In this document: positions 1-12,396 of the stretch, in pieces
Layout: every line of letters starts with the position of its first letter
Numbering within the stretch: position 1 is the first letter of the stretch
Assembly (NCBI GenBank): GCA_000711775.1
Contig: ARYC01000709.1
Location: 48,999-112,998 of the forward strand
Direction: 5' to 3'
DNA: 64,000 nucleotides
DNA from: Oxytricha trifallax
Taxonomy: Eukaryota > Ciliophora > Spirotrichea > Sporadotrichida > Oxytrichidae
Notes under the pieces: model-generated
Told to the model about the DNA's origin: nothing
Databases searched by the model: none
Seen by the model: the letters and a program-made list of their open reading frames with translations, nothing else
Program-made: the position numbers and the translations under genes

Positions 1-2880
1 AAACCAATATCCGCATCATCATCATCAAAATACTAGCCAAATAATTCCATAATAAAATTAGATAAATATTCATACATATGAAGGATTAATTATGTCGTAA
101 TCATAAAAATTAGATCAAACTCATTAAAATGAATTATGATTCATTTATAAGTTAGACATAATTAAATTACACTAAATAAATTCATAAAAAGGAATGTTTG
201 AGTTGAAACCATTAAAAGCCAATAATTTTGATTTAGCTTGCCTCAAAAGTCGTGACCTTTATAAGTTTAGTAGAAAATAAAGAAAATGAAAAAGTATTAA
301 CTTTCAATACTATCTACATATATGAATTCTATTTAAAATTTTAATACAATATTATATGATTGAAATATACGTTCATGAATATTAAATTACAAATAAAAAT
401 TAATGCTATATAAAAGTAATTATTTATTAATATGAAGTAATTTTCACAAATTAAAAGATGTGCATATTCAACTTTCTCTAAGGGCGTCAACCAGTTTATG
501 AACTTGATTAATTGTATCATTATTGAAAGAATCTCTCTGGATAACCTCCTATATTCATGAGGTAATGGAGTAAGATGAAGTCTACCAAAAATCAAAGCCA
601 AAAAATGCTCAAAGCTATATATTAATAAGAATTAATGATTTAATTTATTTTAATATTAATCACATTTAATATGTTCAAATTTATGTTCTGCTAGATTTAC
701 ACCAACGAAAAAAGTGGAAAAAAGTGTTAATTAAAAATTAAATGCGATTTTTATACCCATAATTATTTTTATATATTAAAAGCATTGAAAGTTTGAATAA
801 AATCAAAAATGAAATTTTAATTCGAAAATTGTGAGAATAACTAAAACCTGTACTTACTTCTTACGTTTACTAAGGACTCTCTTATTATAATATAGACCCA
901 CAAATATCTTTTCGTGTAGCTCTTGAGATTTCCATCATACAAATTATTCATTAAGGACATTTAAGAAGCAGAGAGATAAAATAGTGGAAACTAATTGAGA
1001 ATGAGACCAGATAAATGCATACTTAAATTTATGATAAAATCATAGATTTATATACAATAGTGTCTATTTCGAAACAATCCACCACTCATATTCATTTGAT
1101 AAATTCTGAATAGAGTATTCAAAAGAACGAGGACAGAGAGTAGTCATTCAGCAACTTAAAAGGCAATGATTGGTCAGGCAAAGAAAAGCTTAGAATAAAT
1201 CAACGTATTTAAAAAATATGAAAAAAAAAGATATTTATTAATCATTTTTCTTCTCTGTAAATTTGAAAGATGAAGTAATTGAAAATCAATATAGTGATAA
1301 ATAGAAAAAAAATTCCTAATAATAATCTCGTTTAATAGTTTGTGAATCAATTAGAGAAATTTATTATAATGATATATTTCACTTTTTAAAATAGGGAATT
1401 ATAATAAATTCAATTCTTGTTACTAAAAGATAAGATAATCTCAGAATTATACACAATAACTTCATTCAAAAACATTATAAAAATATTACTGAGAGTAATT
1501 ATAATTGATTTTAAATAGGCAAGATTTATGATAGAATTAAATTAAAAATACCTATATCATATTTTTTTTTAATTATTCATGAAAATAAAGAAATTAAAGG
1601 AAAACTCTTCTCCATAATATATTAAAGAGAAATTGATGATATTAAAATATATAGAGATTCTTTAGACATTTAATGTAAATCTCTTTATAACTTAAAAGAA
1701 AGCAAAAGCATTTATTTTTAAAAATGACTCTTTAACAATTACCCCAATATTATTGAGGATATAGCATTCAAGTAAGTTAGGCAAAGAGATATACTCTTCA
1801 TGAATAAACAGCAGTTTATAAATAATACTTGGAGCTTAATGCTTATGATCTTATGAGAAATATGCTATGCTTTAAAATTCATTATTTAATAGCAAAATAT
1901 AATTTTAAGTAATTTTAGCTTGTCAAAAACCATTAGAAAAAAGTAATAATAACTGGTCTACTCAAGAGCGAGGAGACAAAATATCTGAGCCTACAGTTAT
2001 TTAAATTAAATATACCAATTAAACATCTCTCATGTGGGATGGGTTTTTTTAGTAAAAAAACTTGGATAATAAAGTTAAGAATAATTATTTAAGCTTCTTA
2101 CAGTAGGATAAACCAATATAATAAGAATAATACCAAGTTTAGTATCAAAATAATTGTATAAAATTGACTTCTCTCAAACTATATTTTATACATGATAATT
2201 TAAATAAAATCATATGGTTTTTTAATTTTATTAAAATAGAATCTTATTTGCGTTATTAGTTATATTAAGCCATTAGCTTCTAACTTGTCACCATAACCTT
2301 AGCATATGAGATATTGAAATTCTAAGAATACTTTTACATAAGAAAGTCTAAATGTTCTAAGTTGGCGCATTATTGTATGAACTAATACAACTTGTTATTA
2401 TTTTAGATCCCCTTAATAAATAATTCTCTAAAATTTCTTGATTTTCAAGTATTTCATTATCAACTTACTACAAAATCAAATAATCTTGGTAAATTTATTG
2501 ACATAGAAATAATTACTACTCATAAGCATTATGATCATAACTGTAATGCATATAAATCATCATCAAAACATTAACATTTTATCAAAATCAACAATTATTA
2601 ACAATATCTTTAGTCTATTAATGACTTTATAATTTCTGAATATTCGATTCCTTAAAATATTTGAAATATGTTAAATTAATAAAGGTAGATGTATACTATC
2701 ACTAGGCATTTGTATTCTATACCAAAATCAGTCAGCCATTTAGATTGAAAGAACAAAACATATTCGCATCCAATAGAAGGAATTTTTTGCGAAACAGAGC
2801 GCCCTTATAAAACCCCAATGCTGTTATTTACAATTTTTTGTAGACGTATAAAATTAATCAAAACGCAAATACTTGAAACT
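1..2880. other. AT-rich noncoding stretch
   Basis: I see no convincing gene on either strand, even with TAA/TAG read as Gln. Short open frames here are low-complexity K/N/I/F translations of AT-rich DNA. No clear inverted-repeat element or RNA gene was recognised. Confidence 0.5.
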
Positions 2881-2894
2881 TAATATCACATAAT

Positions 2895-3255
2895 TCACTT
2901 CACAAATTTGCCAATCTCTCTCAAAGTCTTGAGCTGCTCTTGCCTCTCCCGGTCCAGGTTCTTGATCTCTGCGCATTCTCCATCCTTTGGTCTGAATTTC
3001 GATGCTTCCTTCATCAACGAATCCACGGTGTCCTTGGTGAGGGCGGGCTTGAATCTCTGCAGGAACTGAGTGGGGAGGTGGGGGCGCTCTGCATCAGCAT
3101 GGCCAGGTCCTTCTTGAATCTCTTCATGACGCTATCTCTTCTCTGCCTTTCCTTGCTTATTGACAGGGAACTCTTGTCTCTATCAGCAGCTCGGTTCATG
3201 ATATTGTCTACAGTCTCATTATTCTTGATTGGATCTTAGATAGTGGGAGGCACTC
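2895..3255 (-). pseudogene. C-terminal part of an unrecognised basic protein, one frameshift
   Basis: GC-richer than its surroundings and clearly protein-like on the minus strand. The upstream part reads through a charged stretch including SKERQRRDSVMKRFKKDL. A one-base shift near 3075-3105 moves to a second frame containing FLQRFKPALTKDTVDSLMKE and ending REIGKFVK at an in-frame TGA (2895-2897). The composition (many K/R/E) suggests a coiled or nucleic-acid- or microtubule-associated protein, but I do not recognise the family. It may be a macronuclear-destined segment or a decayed paralogue; the frameshift favours the latter unless the base is a sequencing error. Confidence 0.55.
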
Positions 3256-4380
3256 AGAATATCAAGCTTAGGAAAACTTCACATTGGGATTTTTCAAATT
3301 GTTGAGTTTGACAGTGAGCTTGTTGCAGGCGAATTCGAATGATTTCAGCAAGCAACATTAGTCTTTTCGTACCTCGATCGAGAGAGCACAGCCCGAGCTA
3401 GCGAGTTACAAATAACTGAGCAGGCAGCTGTTTACCAGACAAAGATTATCCGAGGAATACTTTTGCTGATGACGCCAGGTAGTTGGAATATTCAAAATCA
3501 CTCGACCCTCAGAGTCCTCATAAGTCGGCTCCATGCAGTGAGTGCCCTAATGTATGCGACCTTAAGCCAACGCATGTAGAGTGCTGCCCCCAAACAGGCC
3601 AGTTTGACTGTCATAGGCTAGGGTGCCAAGAATCCTGATTTAGAAGGGTTTATGCTGATACACTTTAGCACTAGAGTAGTATAGTTTTCGCTAGGCGCAA
3701 TGCACTAGACCTTCGTGCTTTGCCATAAGAGTTTAGTGCCTTTGGCTACTCATGAGTATCCAGGATGCCAACTGGCTTAGTGGCTGAGCCAACGGTACCT
3801 GGACAGCAGGCGTTCTTGACATAATTGCTGGGACTTGCCATCTGATCGCTTATCTTAGGTAATAGGTTACGTTGTGCTCCTTCCCTAAATCTCGCTATCA
3901 AATACTATTGTTTAAGCTTACCTGGTGAGAGGAGGCGAAGCATCTAAAGTAGGATCCAACAAGTCGCCCATGGTTTGGTGGTGTGTCGAATCATCATGAG
4001 AACATCCAATATGGCGGCCGCCATCTTCCTTCTTCTTATACTACAAACTCCATTCAAGGTCTCGTCCACTAATGTCGAATAAGAGAGCGTGGAGCGCGAG
4101 CCAAGAATACTGCTAACCACTCGTCAGAGTGCTCCCCGGCTTCTATTAGATACCAATATGTTGCTCAAGAGATTGCTAAGGCGCTGTTGGAAAGGCTGTT
4201 GGAAAGATGTCTTGGCGAGCAGGGGATCGTCAAACTCAAGATTATCGAGCAGTAGATCTTCTGATGGGTCCTCCAGCAACAATGGGTCGTCTTGCTCGCA
4301 TGGTGAGTTGTCAATATCGAGTAGTAGGGGGTTCATCTGTTGGATTCGTGTCTTTCTTAAGGATTCTAAAGTATTATTAT
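3256..4380. other. GC-rich coding-like island, strand ambiguous
   Basis: About 1.1 kb with much higher GC than the flanks. Several long TGA-free frames exist on both strands. The plus strand has a Cys-rich stretch (PCSECPNVCDLKPTHVECC) and an Arg/Ser-rich frame from 3993 that opens with a hydrophobic segment. The minus strand has a frame of about 170 codons (roughly 3375-3885) and a Leu/Asp-rich acidic frame at 4124-4336. At this GC content TGA-free runs are expected by chance, so I cannot choose a strand. It is most likely one or more macronuclear-destined segments or their degraded copies. Confidence 0.4.
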
Positions 4381-4393
4381 AGAGGGGTAGCAG

Positions 4394-4451
4394 TTTATAA
4401 TAATTAAATTAGGATATCTCGTCATTTTGGTTGCTTTAGTAGAATAGCCTT

Positions 4452-4502
<51 letters not shown>

Positions 4503-4553
4503 AGGACCCTCTAATAAATTACTAAAGCTACCAAATATTTATAATAATTAAAT
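4394..4553. repeat. (CTA)n microsatellite bounded by short inverted and 16-bp direct repeats
   Basis: A run of ACT/CTA trinucleotides fills about 4453-4502. It lies between imperfect 13-bp inverted repeats (GGTTGCTTTAGTA and the complement of TACTAAAGCTACC). Outside these are two identical 16-bp direct repeats, TTTATAATAATTAAAT, at 4394-4409 and 4538-4553. The direct repeats could be a target-site duplication or an excision pointer pair. Confidence 0.6.
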
Positions 4554-4559
4554 CTATCT

Positions 4560-6290
4560 TAATTAATTTCTATCGTCACCCAAATCTTGTAAATAACAGC
4601 ATTGGGGTTTTATAATATGAATAATAAGCAAGGGTGGGAGAGGAAAGAGGATTTGAATCTCTCGTGCGGTGTATATTAGCCCTCGAATTCACAGTTGTTC
4701 GTGGCTCAAAATGTTGATTGTCTCCATTCTTATTGAAGACTATTGAAATTCGAGCAAACAATAGGGTATTTATGGCCAGCACCCTTTTATTAGCTTTATC
4801 TTTGGAGCGAAAAGTTGACAAGTGTGTTTGAATTTATTAAGAATATTTTTCAAATCGTAAGATAAAAGAGCTAAAATTTGAAGCCAGCTTCATTTTGTAT
4901 CAGTTTTTTAATAAAAAAAGCCATTGAAATAAAATTATTGCAAAAATTTATAGTAAAACTGAAGTGTGGCTCTGTTTACTTTTCTTTCATCAGTAATACC
5001 ATAATAATTGTGATTACTATCATCACTTTCAATGTCATAATCATCATTATCATTTTATTCCTGTTGCTACCAATCTGTATTCTATTCTAACATCAGTCAG
5101 CCAACCACTTTAATTGAAAAACGAAGAAGCACTCACATGCAATAGAAGAGTGAAATGGTTATTGTATCTGAAAGCAGTTTTAAGGTTGTAGTCGATGTTA
5201 CGATCATATCTTAATAAAAACTAAATAATAAGTATATATTATAGTGATTGTGTTTTTAAATTTATTACATATGCGATAGGATATATTCATTCATTGATGA
5301 ATATTGTGAAAGCTAAGATGATCAGTGATTGATAATTTCATTTTTTTATTGAAATTATATTCTCTTGACTAGTTTAAACTTGAGATTTCCATAAGATATC
5401 TTGAGGCGGTACATACTCTATAAAGTTGTCAAAAGTCGACTATTCTTCAATTTTAAATTAACTAAAACTCAGACTATTCTTCATCATATTCATTTGAACC
5501 TTTTATGTAAAATTTTAAGTGAATTTCTTTTTTAATGTTGATTCTGTTTTTATATCTATAAAATTTTTGCCATTTACCAAAAATCTTTGACTCACTAGCT
5601 TATGCACTAAGTTTCAACTTTAACACTAATTGAACTATCCATTATTTTATATATTTTAGTGTTCATTCTAAAAATCCCACGGCAATATATAATGTTTAAT
5701 CAGTTTTGGGGTATATGTAGATTTTGCAATCATCTTATAATAATCTCTGTTTTTATTAAGATAAACATTTAGTTTAAATGAGAAATCAACTGTGCGATAG
5801 CTCAACTCATACTCTTAAATTAAGAATTTATTTTATTAATCCTCATCTTAATTTAAAAATCAAGAGAAATACTATTTATTTATGGCATTCTTGCATTTAT
5901 GTAGACTGCTCTAAATTTATTTCTTTACTCTTCTTGCTTCTTTGAATTCTAGTTCCTAACATTGATATTTTTAACTTTTTGACGACAAGCTTCAAATTTG
6001 TATCATAATAAATTTTTCAACCTGAAAGCTCTAAGAAGTCTATAGTATGCACTCTTAGATTTTCCAAAATTTCCTGTTGACCCCCTCACCTTATCTGTAG
6101 TCTAAACTTTTGCTGAATAATTAATTTGAAGTCAGGAAGAGTAAGAGTAGTTAAAAGAAGATTTTTACTAGTTTGTTTCTTATATCGAATAAGATTGGGT
6201 TACTTGTATTTAGTTATCTAAACTATTCGAGTGTTTATTCTCAGATAGCATTTTCAGTGGATGTGAGGATAGCTTAAAACTGCAGTTGAT
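4560..6290. other. AT-rich noncoding stretch with a tRNA-Ser-like fragment
   Basis: Mostly featureless. On the minus strand around 4625-4690 there is a short stretch reminiscent of the anticodon-to-T-arm half of a tRNA-Ser(GCT) (GGGCTAATA, GCACG, then a TTCAAATC-like T-loop). No D-arm or acceptor pairing is evident, so it is at best a tRNA-derived remnant. No protein gene is supported. Confidence 0.3.
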
Positions 6291-6294
6291 AATA

Positions 6295-6717
6295 AATATT
6301 GCTAAAGTATAATTGATTTGAGGAAATTACTTTAAATTAAATTAATAATAATTAAAATTAGTGGCAGTTAAAATTGTCCAAACTTAGACAACATGGTACT
6401 TGTTTGATAGAGAATTTGAAATTAGCTGAACTTTACTAGTGGCGGTACAGCCTTATCTCATCGTAGAAGCGAGATAACTCGACTTTAATTTGGATGATTT
6501 GGTTAGTAAATTTAATGCCAAAATTAAAGTCGAGTTATCTCTCTTCTACGATGAGATAAGGCTGTACCGCCTCTAGTAGAGTCCAGCTTATTTCAAATTC
6601 TCTATCAAAAAAGTACTATGTTATCTAGGTTTAGACAATTTTAACTGCCACTAATTTTAATTATTATTAATTTAATTTAAAGTAATTTCCTCAAATCAAT
6701 TATACTTTAGCAATATT
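6295..6717. mobile_element. Foldback (palindromic) element, subtype with AATATTGC tips
   Basis: Nearly the whole 423 bp is two arms of about 200 bp in inverted orientation around a short centre near 6500. The tips are AATATTGCTAAAG and its complement. The arms contain GGCAGTTAAAATTG, AGCTGAACTTTACTAG, GGCGGTACAGCC and GCGAGATAACTCGACTTT, modules also found in the foldback elements at 16.8 and 34.5 kb although the tips differ. No protein is encoded. It is a non-autonomous element whose mobiliser is unknown. Confidence 0.85.
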
Positions 6718-6958
6718 AATTAAGATTGAAATTTTAATAGGCTTTACTTTATATTCTTATTTAAATTTAACTAAATATTAACCAATCTCAACTTTAATTT
6801 GTAACTACTTTCTCCATTTTTCAATTCTTAATCTTTAAATTAACAGTTCGGAACTTGTTTTTAATAAATCTTATATAAATTAATGCAAAAATAGGGAGAA
6901 TGGTAATTAAATACAAAACTCATTTAATGATTTAATAACTACTAACACTATCTTATAA

Positions 6959-8005
6959 TCACTCTCTAAGTAACAGCTTAATATTTATGTATAAATCATT
7001 AATACAAGCTTGCGTATCTCTAGGGTCTCCTAGCTTGAATATCTCAGTAATTTTCGTCTCGATCTCCTTAGCAAGCAAGGTCTTGATCTTGAAACTCGTT
7101 GTTGTTTCATCATGAGGCTGGTTATGATCTTCTTTGGGATGAGAGGCTAATTGAAATACAAGCTTTTTAATGCTTGATTAGCTCAATTGATCTCATTTTT
7201 ATATTAAATCTCGATTGTTAGGGACATCTAGTCTCTCAACTAATGATACAGGGCTCATATTTCCTGATTGACTCAAGTAATTCCTCTTTGAGCTGCAGAA
7301 AGTCAGCTTGTGGGCTTATTAACATCTGCTACCTCCAAGCCATGAGGAGCTTATCTTCCTCTTTCACGAGCAGGAAACTTTGGTCATGGTCTTGAGATCA
7401 GTTTTCTTCAGCACTGATGTCTAATTTTTAAATTCCGTCATTTTGAAATTGTCATTTTGCAAACAAAGTTTAGAATCAAACTCTATTTTAGAAACTGGAT
7501 TTAGCCCAACTCGAATCAGCAAGAATAATCTCATTGAGATAGAATGCCTTGACAGGTATGTCCTGAGGCCGAGATATCGAAGCATAGATTTTTCCCAACA
7601 CCAATATATAAAATTAACTAGGCGCCTTTTCATATTTTCTTATCTCAAATTACTTGTATTTCACTTGACTCAGCTAAAACTGCATTTCTTTTGAGGCTAA
7701 TACTATTTCTTTCTAATGGTAGTTTCTCCTTCCCGAAATGTGCAGAGTGATGACCTTAGCGGTCTCTCAAGTTATCGATAATTATTCCTATTTATATTAA
7801 AGAATTTATATTAAGCCTGAAAAGGATTCTAGAGACACTCTACAATTGACTAATGATTCGTTGGCTTCTCAACCAATGGCGTTCCCATCCACTATGGCAC
7901 TTCAGTGCTTTTCTTTGACTAATTTTCATCAAATTGAGGATATTCAGATGCTAAGAAAGCACTAGCTGATTAATGCTTAGGCAGCAGTGAATAGAAGACA
8001 TTCTA
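6959..8005 (-). pseudogene. Hypothetical protein, possible cyclic-nucleotide-binding-like segment
   Basis: Read from about 8005 down to a TGA at 6959-6961, the minus strand gives a coherent protein through about four frame switches or in-frame TGAs. Recognisable stretches are FLASEYPQFDENQSKK, VPQWMGTPLVEKPTN, FREGETTIRKK, FYILVLGKIYASISRPQD, LLVKEEDKLLMAWRQQM and FKIKTLLAKEIETK, ending INIKLLLRE. The part around 7560-7700 (basic strand, then FYILVLGKIYASI) faintly resembles a cyclic-nucleotide-binding beta roll; this is only a suggestion. GC is higher than in the flanks. It is either a decayed gene or a macronuclear-destined region with small introns that I have not resolved. Confidence 0.55.
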
Positions 8006-8420
8006 TCACTACAACTACTCATTCAGTCCTTGTGTCTATACTAACTATATAATCTCGAATGTAGTTCCCACATCATGCTCATTAATTTCATAGTCCACCA
8101 AGGACTACGAGCATTAACCAAATAATAATCCCTCGGATATTCAAAGAGAGCTAAGTATTGTAGGTATCCATGAAGAAAGGCGTATTATTGGACCATGCAA
8201 ACCTACAGATGCTCTAAGGTAGCCTTGTGATGTAAAGATGTTACACTAAAAGGCAAATGTATTTGTGCTTCGACCCTCAACTTCCCATATCTTGTTTTTC
8301 TGAAGGAGACCTGCTGCCAAGCAATAAAAAACGGTAACTACAGAGAGCATGGCTTGTGCTGTTACTGTATTCCGCATCACAGGTGGTTACCAGGCTGGGT
8401 TATTATAGTCTTCATTTATA
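8006..8420 (+). other. GC-richer coding-like segment, strand uncertain
   Basis: A plus-strand TGA-free frame runs from about 7940 to 8310 and includes SIVGIHEERRIIGPCKPTD. A second frame follows with Cys-rich text (ETCCQAIKNGNY, GLCCYCIPHHRW) into about 8410. Part of this overlaps the antisense gene just upstream, so one of the two must be a shadow. It may hold a separate Cys-rich protein fragment. Confidence 0.25.
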
Positions 8421-11100
8421 GCAGTTAGAAGTAAAATGTAACTCAGATTAATTATTATTAACTTAGTTATTCAGGCATAAAGTTTGACTGCTTTCTGCTT
8501 TGTAATTGAAGGCTTTATAATATAAATATATTGTACTAAGTGTATTTAATGTAAAGCTATCAAGTATATTAAGAATAATTATTATTTATTTAAATTAGAA
8601 TTAATTTTAGCAATCAGCTTATTTGAACAAGAACTATACTTTAGTGAAATTAAGCAAGCAATTGTTATATGCATTTATAAAAGAAATTACTTGCAAAAGT
8701 GTTTTAAAAATAAAAATTATACTTTAAATATTATGAAATAGCCATTAGATTAGTGCCTATAATAAGAACAATCTTAACAATTGGGCATCAACATCTATTA
8801 CAGAAACTTTTTTATTGAATAAACAATTTTCTCTACATGATAAATCTTGGAGAGAATCTTCTTCACAAATATACTTCAATCTTGTGAATAAAAATTTAAA
8901 GTTCAAATAAGAAAGCTGAATTGAGTAAAATTCACTTAACTAGTGCGAGATTTAGAAGTTATTGGCTGAAACTTTGAAAATGATATAATATTTAGTAATC
9001 TCACATCAATTTTAGCATAACACTATTAAATAATCAAACCATAAATTTATTACGTAATGTACTTCAGTATGAATCATAACATGGCAACCTCACATCTCAT
9101 AACTATGATTTAATTTTAAAAATTGGATAGATACTCAGAAAAATTTAAGAAATTATATAGATCCAGAGTAGTTTCATAATTTAGGTACACTGCTATCTTA
9201 TGATCGAAAGGATGTGAAAACCTAGAGTTGCGATAAATCAAAGAAATTGCAAGTTTTAATTTTCTAATGAAGAACAGGGTGTTTAATAAATGAAATCTGT
9301 TAATTTAATAGTTTAAAATCTACAAAAATTATTGTTATGCAGGAGCATGGGTAAATTATTAAAGGGAAATGATATGAACCTCAAAATTAAATTGATTGAT
9401 TGATTTAATTTGAGTTATCAAAAATTAGTAGCTAAAATGAGAATCAAATATAAATAATATAACTTTAAATCTAATTCCCAATTAATTAAATTATTTAATT
9501 GATAATATTTGGAATCATGTAAGTTTTTCCATTTTAAAAGCTAAGTTTTTTATTAAATAACTTTATTTCTGTATATTTTTATTTTAAAATGTTGAGTCTA
9601 TCAATATAACTCTATAGAATATTGATTATAAAACAGTACAATAATAAGTATTGAATATTATTTATTACCAACAAGAAATTGCTATTAATTGTCATATTTT
9701 TGCGATATAATATAATATATAACTTAATGCATAATTATATCGTAAAAGTTCAGGAATTGATAAAATAAATATACTATCTTGTTATTTTGCTTAAAAATAT
9801 AATCCTTACAATTGATTTTCAATTATGTTAATAGAATAAGTGACACACATATATTTGGACATTTCAAAACTCTTCTAAATTTGACACATTAATAATGTTT
9901 TTACTATATCTTACTAATTTCTACTTCAATAATATTTCTAATACAATAATAATAACTATAAACCCCTTGTCATACTACCCACTGAGTTGTTATTGATCAT
10001 GCTGTTGAAAGTTTTCCCCAAGAGATTGTTATTTTTTGCATAATTTCTTTGCTAATTTAACTTACTCTTTTACTTCAGTCTACTGCATTAACTCATACTC
10101 ATCAGGCCTTATTGAGGCCAAAAGTCTAAAATTTCAAGTTTCATATACTAGACATTGTAGTTGCTGTCCTTTTTGAATTAGCACTGAAAATGGTTATTTG
10201 TTTTACTTTTGGCTATGTTGCTTGATTTATAGTCTTGCATTGTATTGAATTAAAAAGTTAAAAAAACCACTATTTAATGTTACTTTTTGCATTATAAATT
10301 TATAATATCAAAGAGTGTGAATTATTAATCCAAATAAGATATTTATGATAAGTAGCATTTATGTGTAATTTTAAATAAAATTTTTCTTAATTAAATGAAA
10401 ATAAAATCTAAAAATAAGAAATTTATAGCGAAAATAACTCAACAAATGGTGTAATTGAATAATGTAATTTTCAATTAGAACTTTTAACGGAAAATTAAGT
10501 TTTAAATGTAAAAACAGTAAAATGTAATATATTAAATTGATTTATCTACAATTTAACTTATTTATATGCTCACTTATTTTTATTTCATCATTAAAGCAAA
10601 TAATAAATTTCAAAAAATAAATCTATTTAAATATACAGAATATTTATTTAAATTTTATTAGAGGCCAACATTTAGATCTCCTTGTGATATGAATTTGTAC
10701 TTAACTTTGTAATACTACTGGATTAAGGTCGAAAGAGTGGAGGAGTTTACTGCAATTGCAACTAATATTATTACATCGGGATTTCCTTAAATACAGCTGT
10801 AACAATTTATTATTTAAAATTTTTGAAAATAAATGACGCCATTACTGCTGTTAATAGTGCAAAGTTTAGTTTCTATTTTTTAATAAATTTCTATATTTAA
10901 TTTCTTTATGGATGACTACTTTATTCTTAAAATGTCAGGATTATATTGCTTGTTTTAGCTGTTAAGTTAAATATCTCTAGGTATCATACTTTTTTTACTA
11001 TTTAGTTTTATTCATTTAAAATCGTTGTTAATTAATTACTTAGTGACATATTAATACAGAAGATAAGTTGCTCCCAGACTACTGTCTTGGTGATTTAATA
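8421..11100. other. AT-rich noncoding stretch
   Basis: No protein-like frame or known repeat was found. A short inverted repeat (TTTTGCGATATAAT ... ATTATATCGTAAAA) lies at about 9697-9748. Otherwise nothing supportable. Confidence 0.45.
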
Positions 11101-11103
11101 AAT

Positions 11104-11472
11104 TCATTATATTTGTTCTTATAATTATGGCTGTTTCTTCTTACATAGGCCGCTTCTCAGTAGACTTAAACTTGATTGGTAAGACTTTGTAGAGTTGATC
11201 TTACTCTATTGATTGATTAAGTTGTTGTCATTTTCACTTAGATCTGAGATTATTCTTTGCTCAATACTGTGATGTAAACCTTTTTGCAAATTTTCTATGG
11301 TATCCTTAAGAAATTGCTGAGTATGATTGAAACTCTGATAAAATTGGTTACCATTATTTATATATATAGTGTTTTTAAGGTTAAATCTAATGCTGATGGG
11401 TGAATCTAGTAAGTGTTAATAGATGTGAATCCATTAGTCTCTGTAAATGGCTTTAAGATATAACTTATTCAT
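11104..11472 (-). CDS. Hypothetical protein, about 122 aa (ciliate code)
   Basis: An ATG at 11472 opens a frame that ends at TGA 11104-11106 with no other TGA. It starts MNKLYLKAIYRDQW and contains LKDTIENLQKG and RIISDLSENDNN before a Lys/Gln-rich tail. The frame is also open upstream of this ATG for roughly 75 more codons. Composition is moderately protein-like but Asn/Gln/Ile-rich, as random AT-rich DNA would be. Family unknown. Confidence 0.35.
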
Positions 11473-11854
11473 CACTGGAATAAATTCTTTAATCCTTGCA
11501 CAAAAACCTTTCTAAATTACCTTTTAATTTGCTTGATTATATTGCTTTTAAGGGGGATAATTTTATTTATGTTACTATAACAATTAAGGTTTTAAGGGCT
11601 GAGTTTTTAGTTATTATTGAAATTAATTGTAAGTTTAAAATAAATCAGTGTTTCCATCACCAATGTTTTGATTTGTTATGATTATTATTTGTTTTATTAA
11701 AATATTTCATTTCTCTGTTGTAATTATATTTACAAGCAAGCTACATAAATTATCAACTAACTGCTAAGGTATCTAGGAATAAACATATTTGTAATAATCG
11801 ATAACTAATAAATTAAAGGGAAACTAATAGTTAGAAATATGGAAAGCTAAATAT

Positions 11855-12010
11855 GTAGATGCAGGTTAAGCCTGTGCATTCTCGAAAACGTTTGTTACTT
11901 AAAACATTTCTAAAAAGGAAAGGATGCATAAGGTAGTCACTTTGCAGTAGGACAGAAAGAAGAAAGATTCAACGAAATCAAGAAGGAATTATTCGTTTAT
12001 TAAATGAAGA
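11855..12010 (+). pseudogene. Degenerate copy of the 3' part of the gene at 53.5-54.5 kb
   Basis: The sequence around TTTGCAGTAG...GATTCAACGAAATCAAG at 11940-11990 closely resembles 54365-54410. The preceding 80 bp also align, including the intron-like TAAAACAT...TTCTAAA stretch. The shared peptide is IQRNQE followed by an acidic stretch. It lies about 260 bp left of the full-length TBE. Confidence 0.55.
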
Positions 12011-12265
12011 TTGATCAGACAATGTGAAGCCTTTTAGATTCCCATTTTTTATTGCTGCAATAAGTATTCTAATCTTATTTTAAATTCTTACTTACTTTCA
12101 TCTATTTTTATTTTTATTTTACATATTCATTAACTCCATTTATTAGTTTAGAAGATATTTGTAATTGATTTTTGCAAGATTCATAAGATCCTCATTTGAT
12201 TGTGCTTAATCATAATTGGTCTTTTACTTTTAGGTTAAATTTAAATTATTTGTCTATCCTAGAAT

Positions 12266-12396
12266 CAAAACCCTTTCCGCAGTTTGATTGAGTTTTTGAT
12301 TGATAAATGTAGACTATTAGTGCATACTTTATTAGGGTTTTAGTATGGTTTATGTAGGGGTTTAATGTTTAAATATTAGTATTTTAAGTGAGTATA
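12266..12396 (+). repeat. Left terminal inverted repeat of the TBE
   Basis: Matches the complement of 16167-16305 through TAAGTGAGTATA. It begins CAAAACCCTTTC and lacks one C4A4 unit present at the other end. The transposase ATG starts on its last base. Confidence 0.9.

Noticed and set aside
341-601. 86-aa standard-code frame on the minus strand
   Set aside because: Low-complexity I/F/Y/N composition expected from AT-rich DNA; no motif or neighbour supports it.
4576-4821. 81-aa standard-code frame (minus) with a tRNA-like DSNPL string
   Set aside because: The string probably reflects a tRNA-derived remnant; no protein features and no complete cloverleaf.
4878-5090. Hydrophobic 70-aa frame
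   Set aside because: Simple Ile/Thr repeats from ATC/ATT-rich DNA, not a believable membrane protein.
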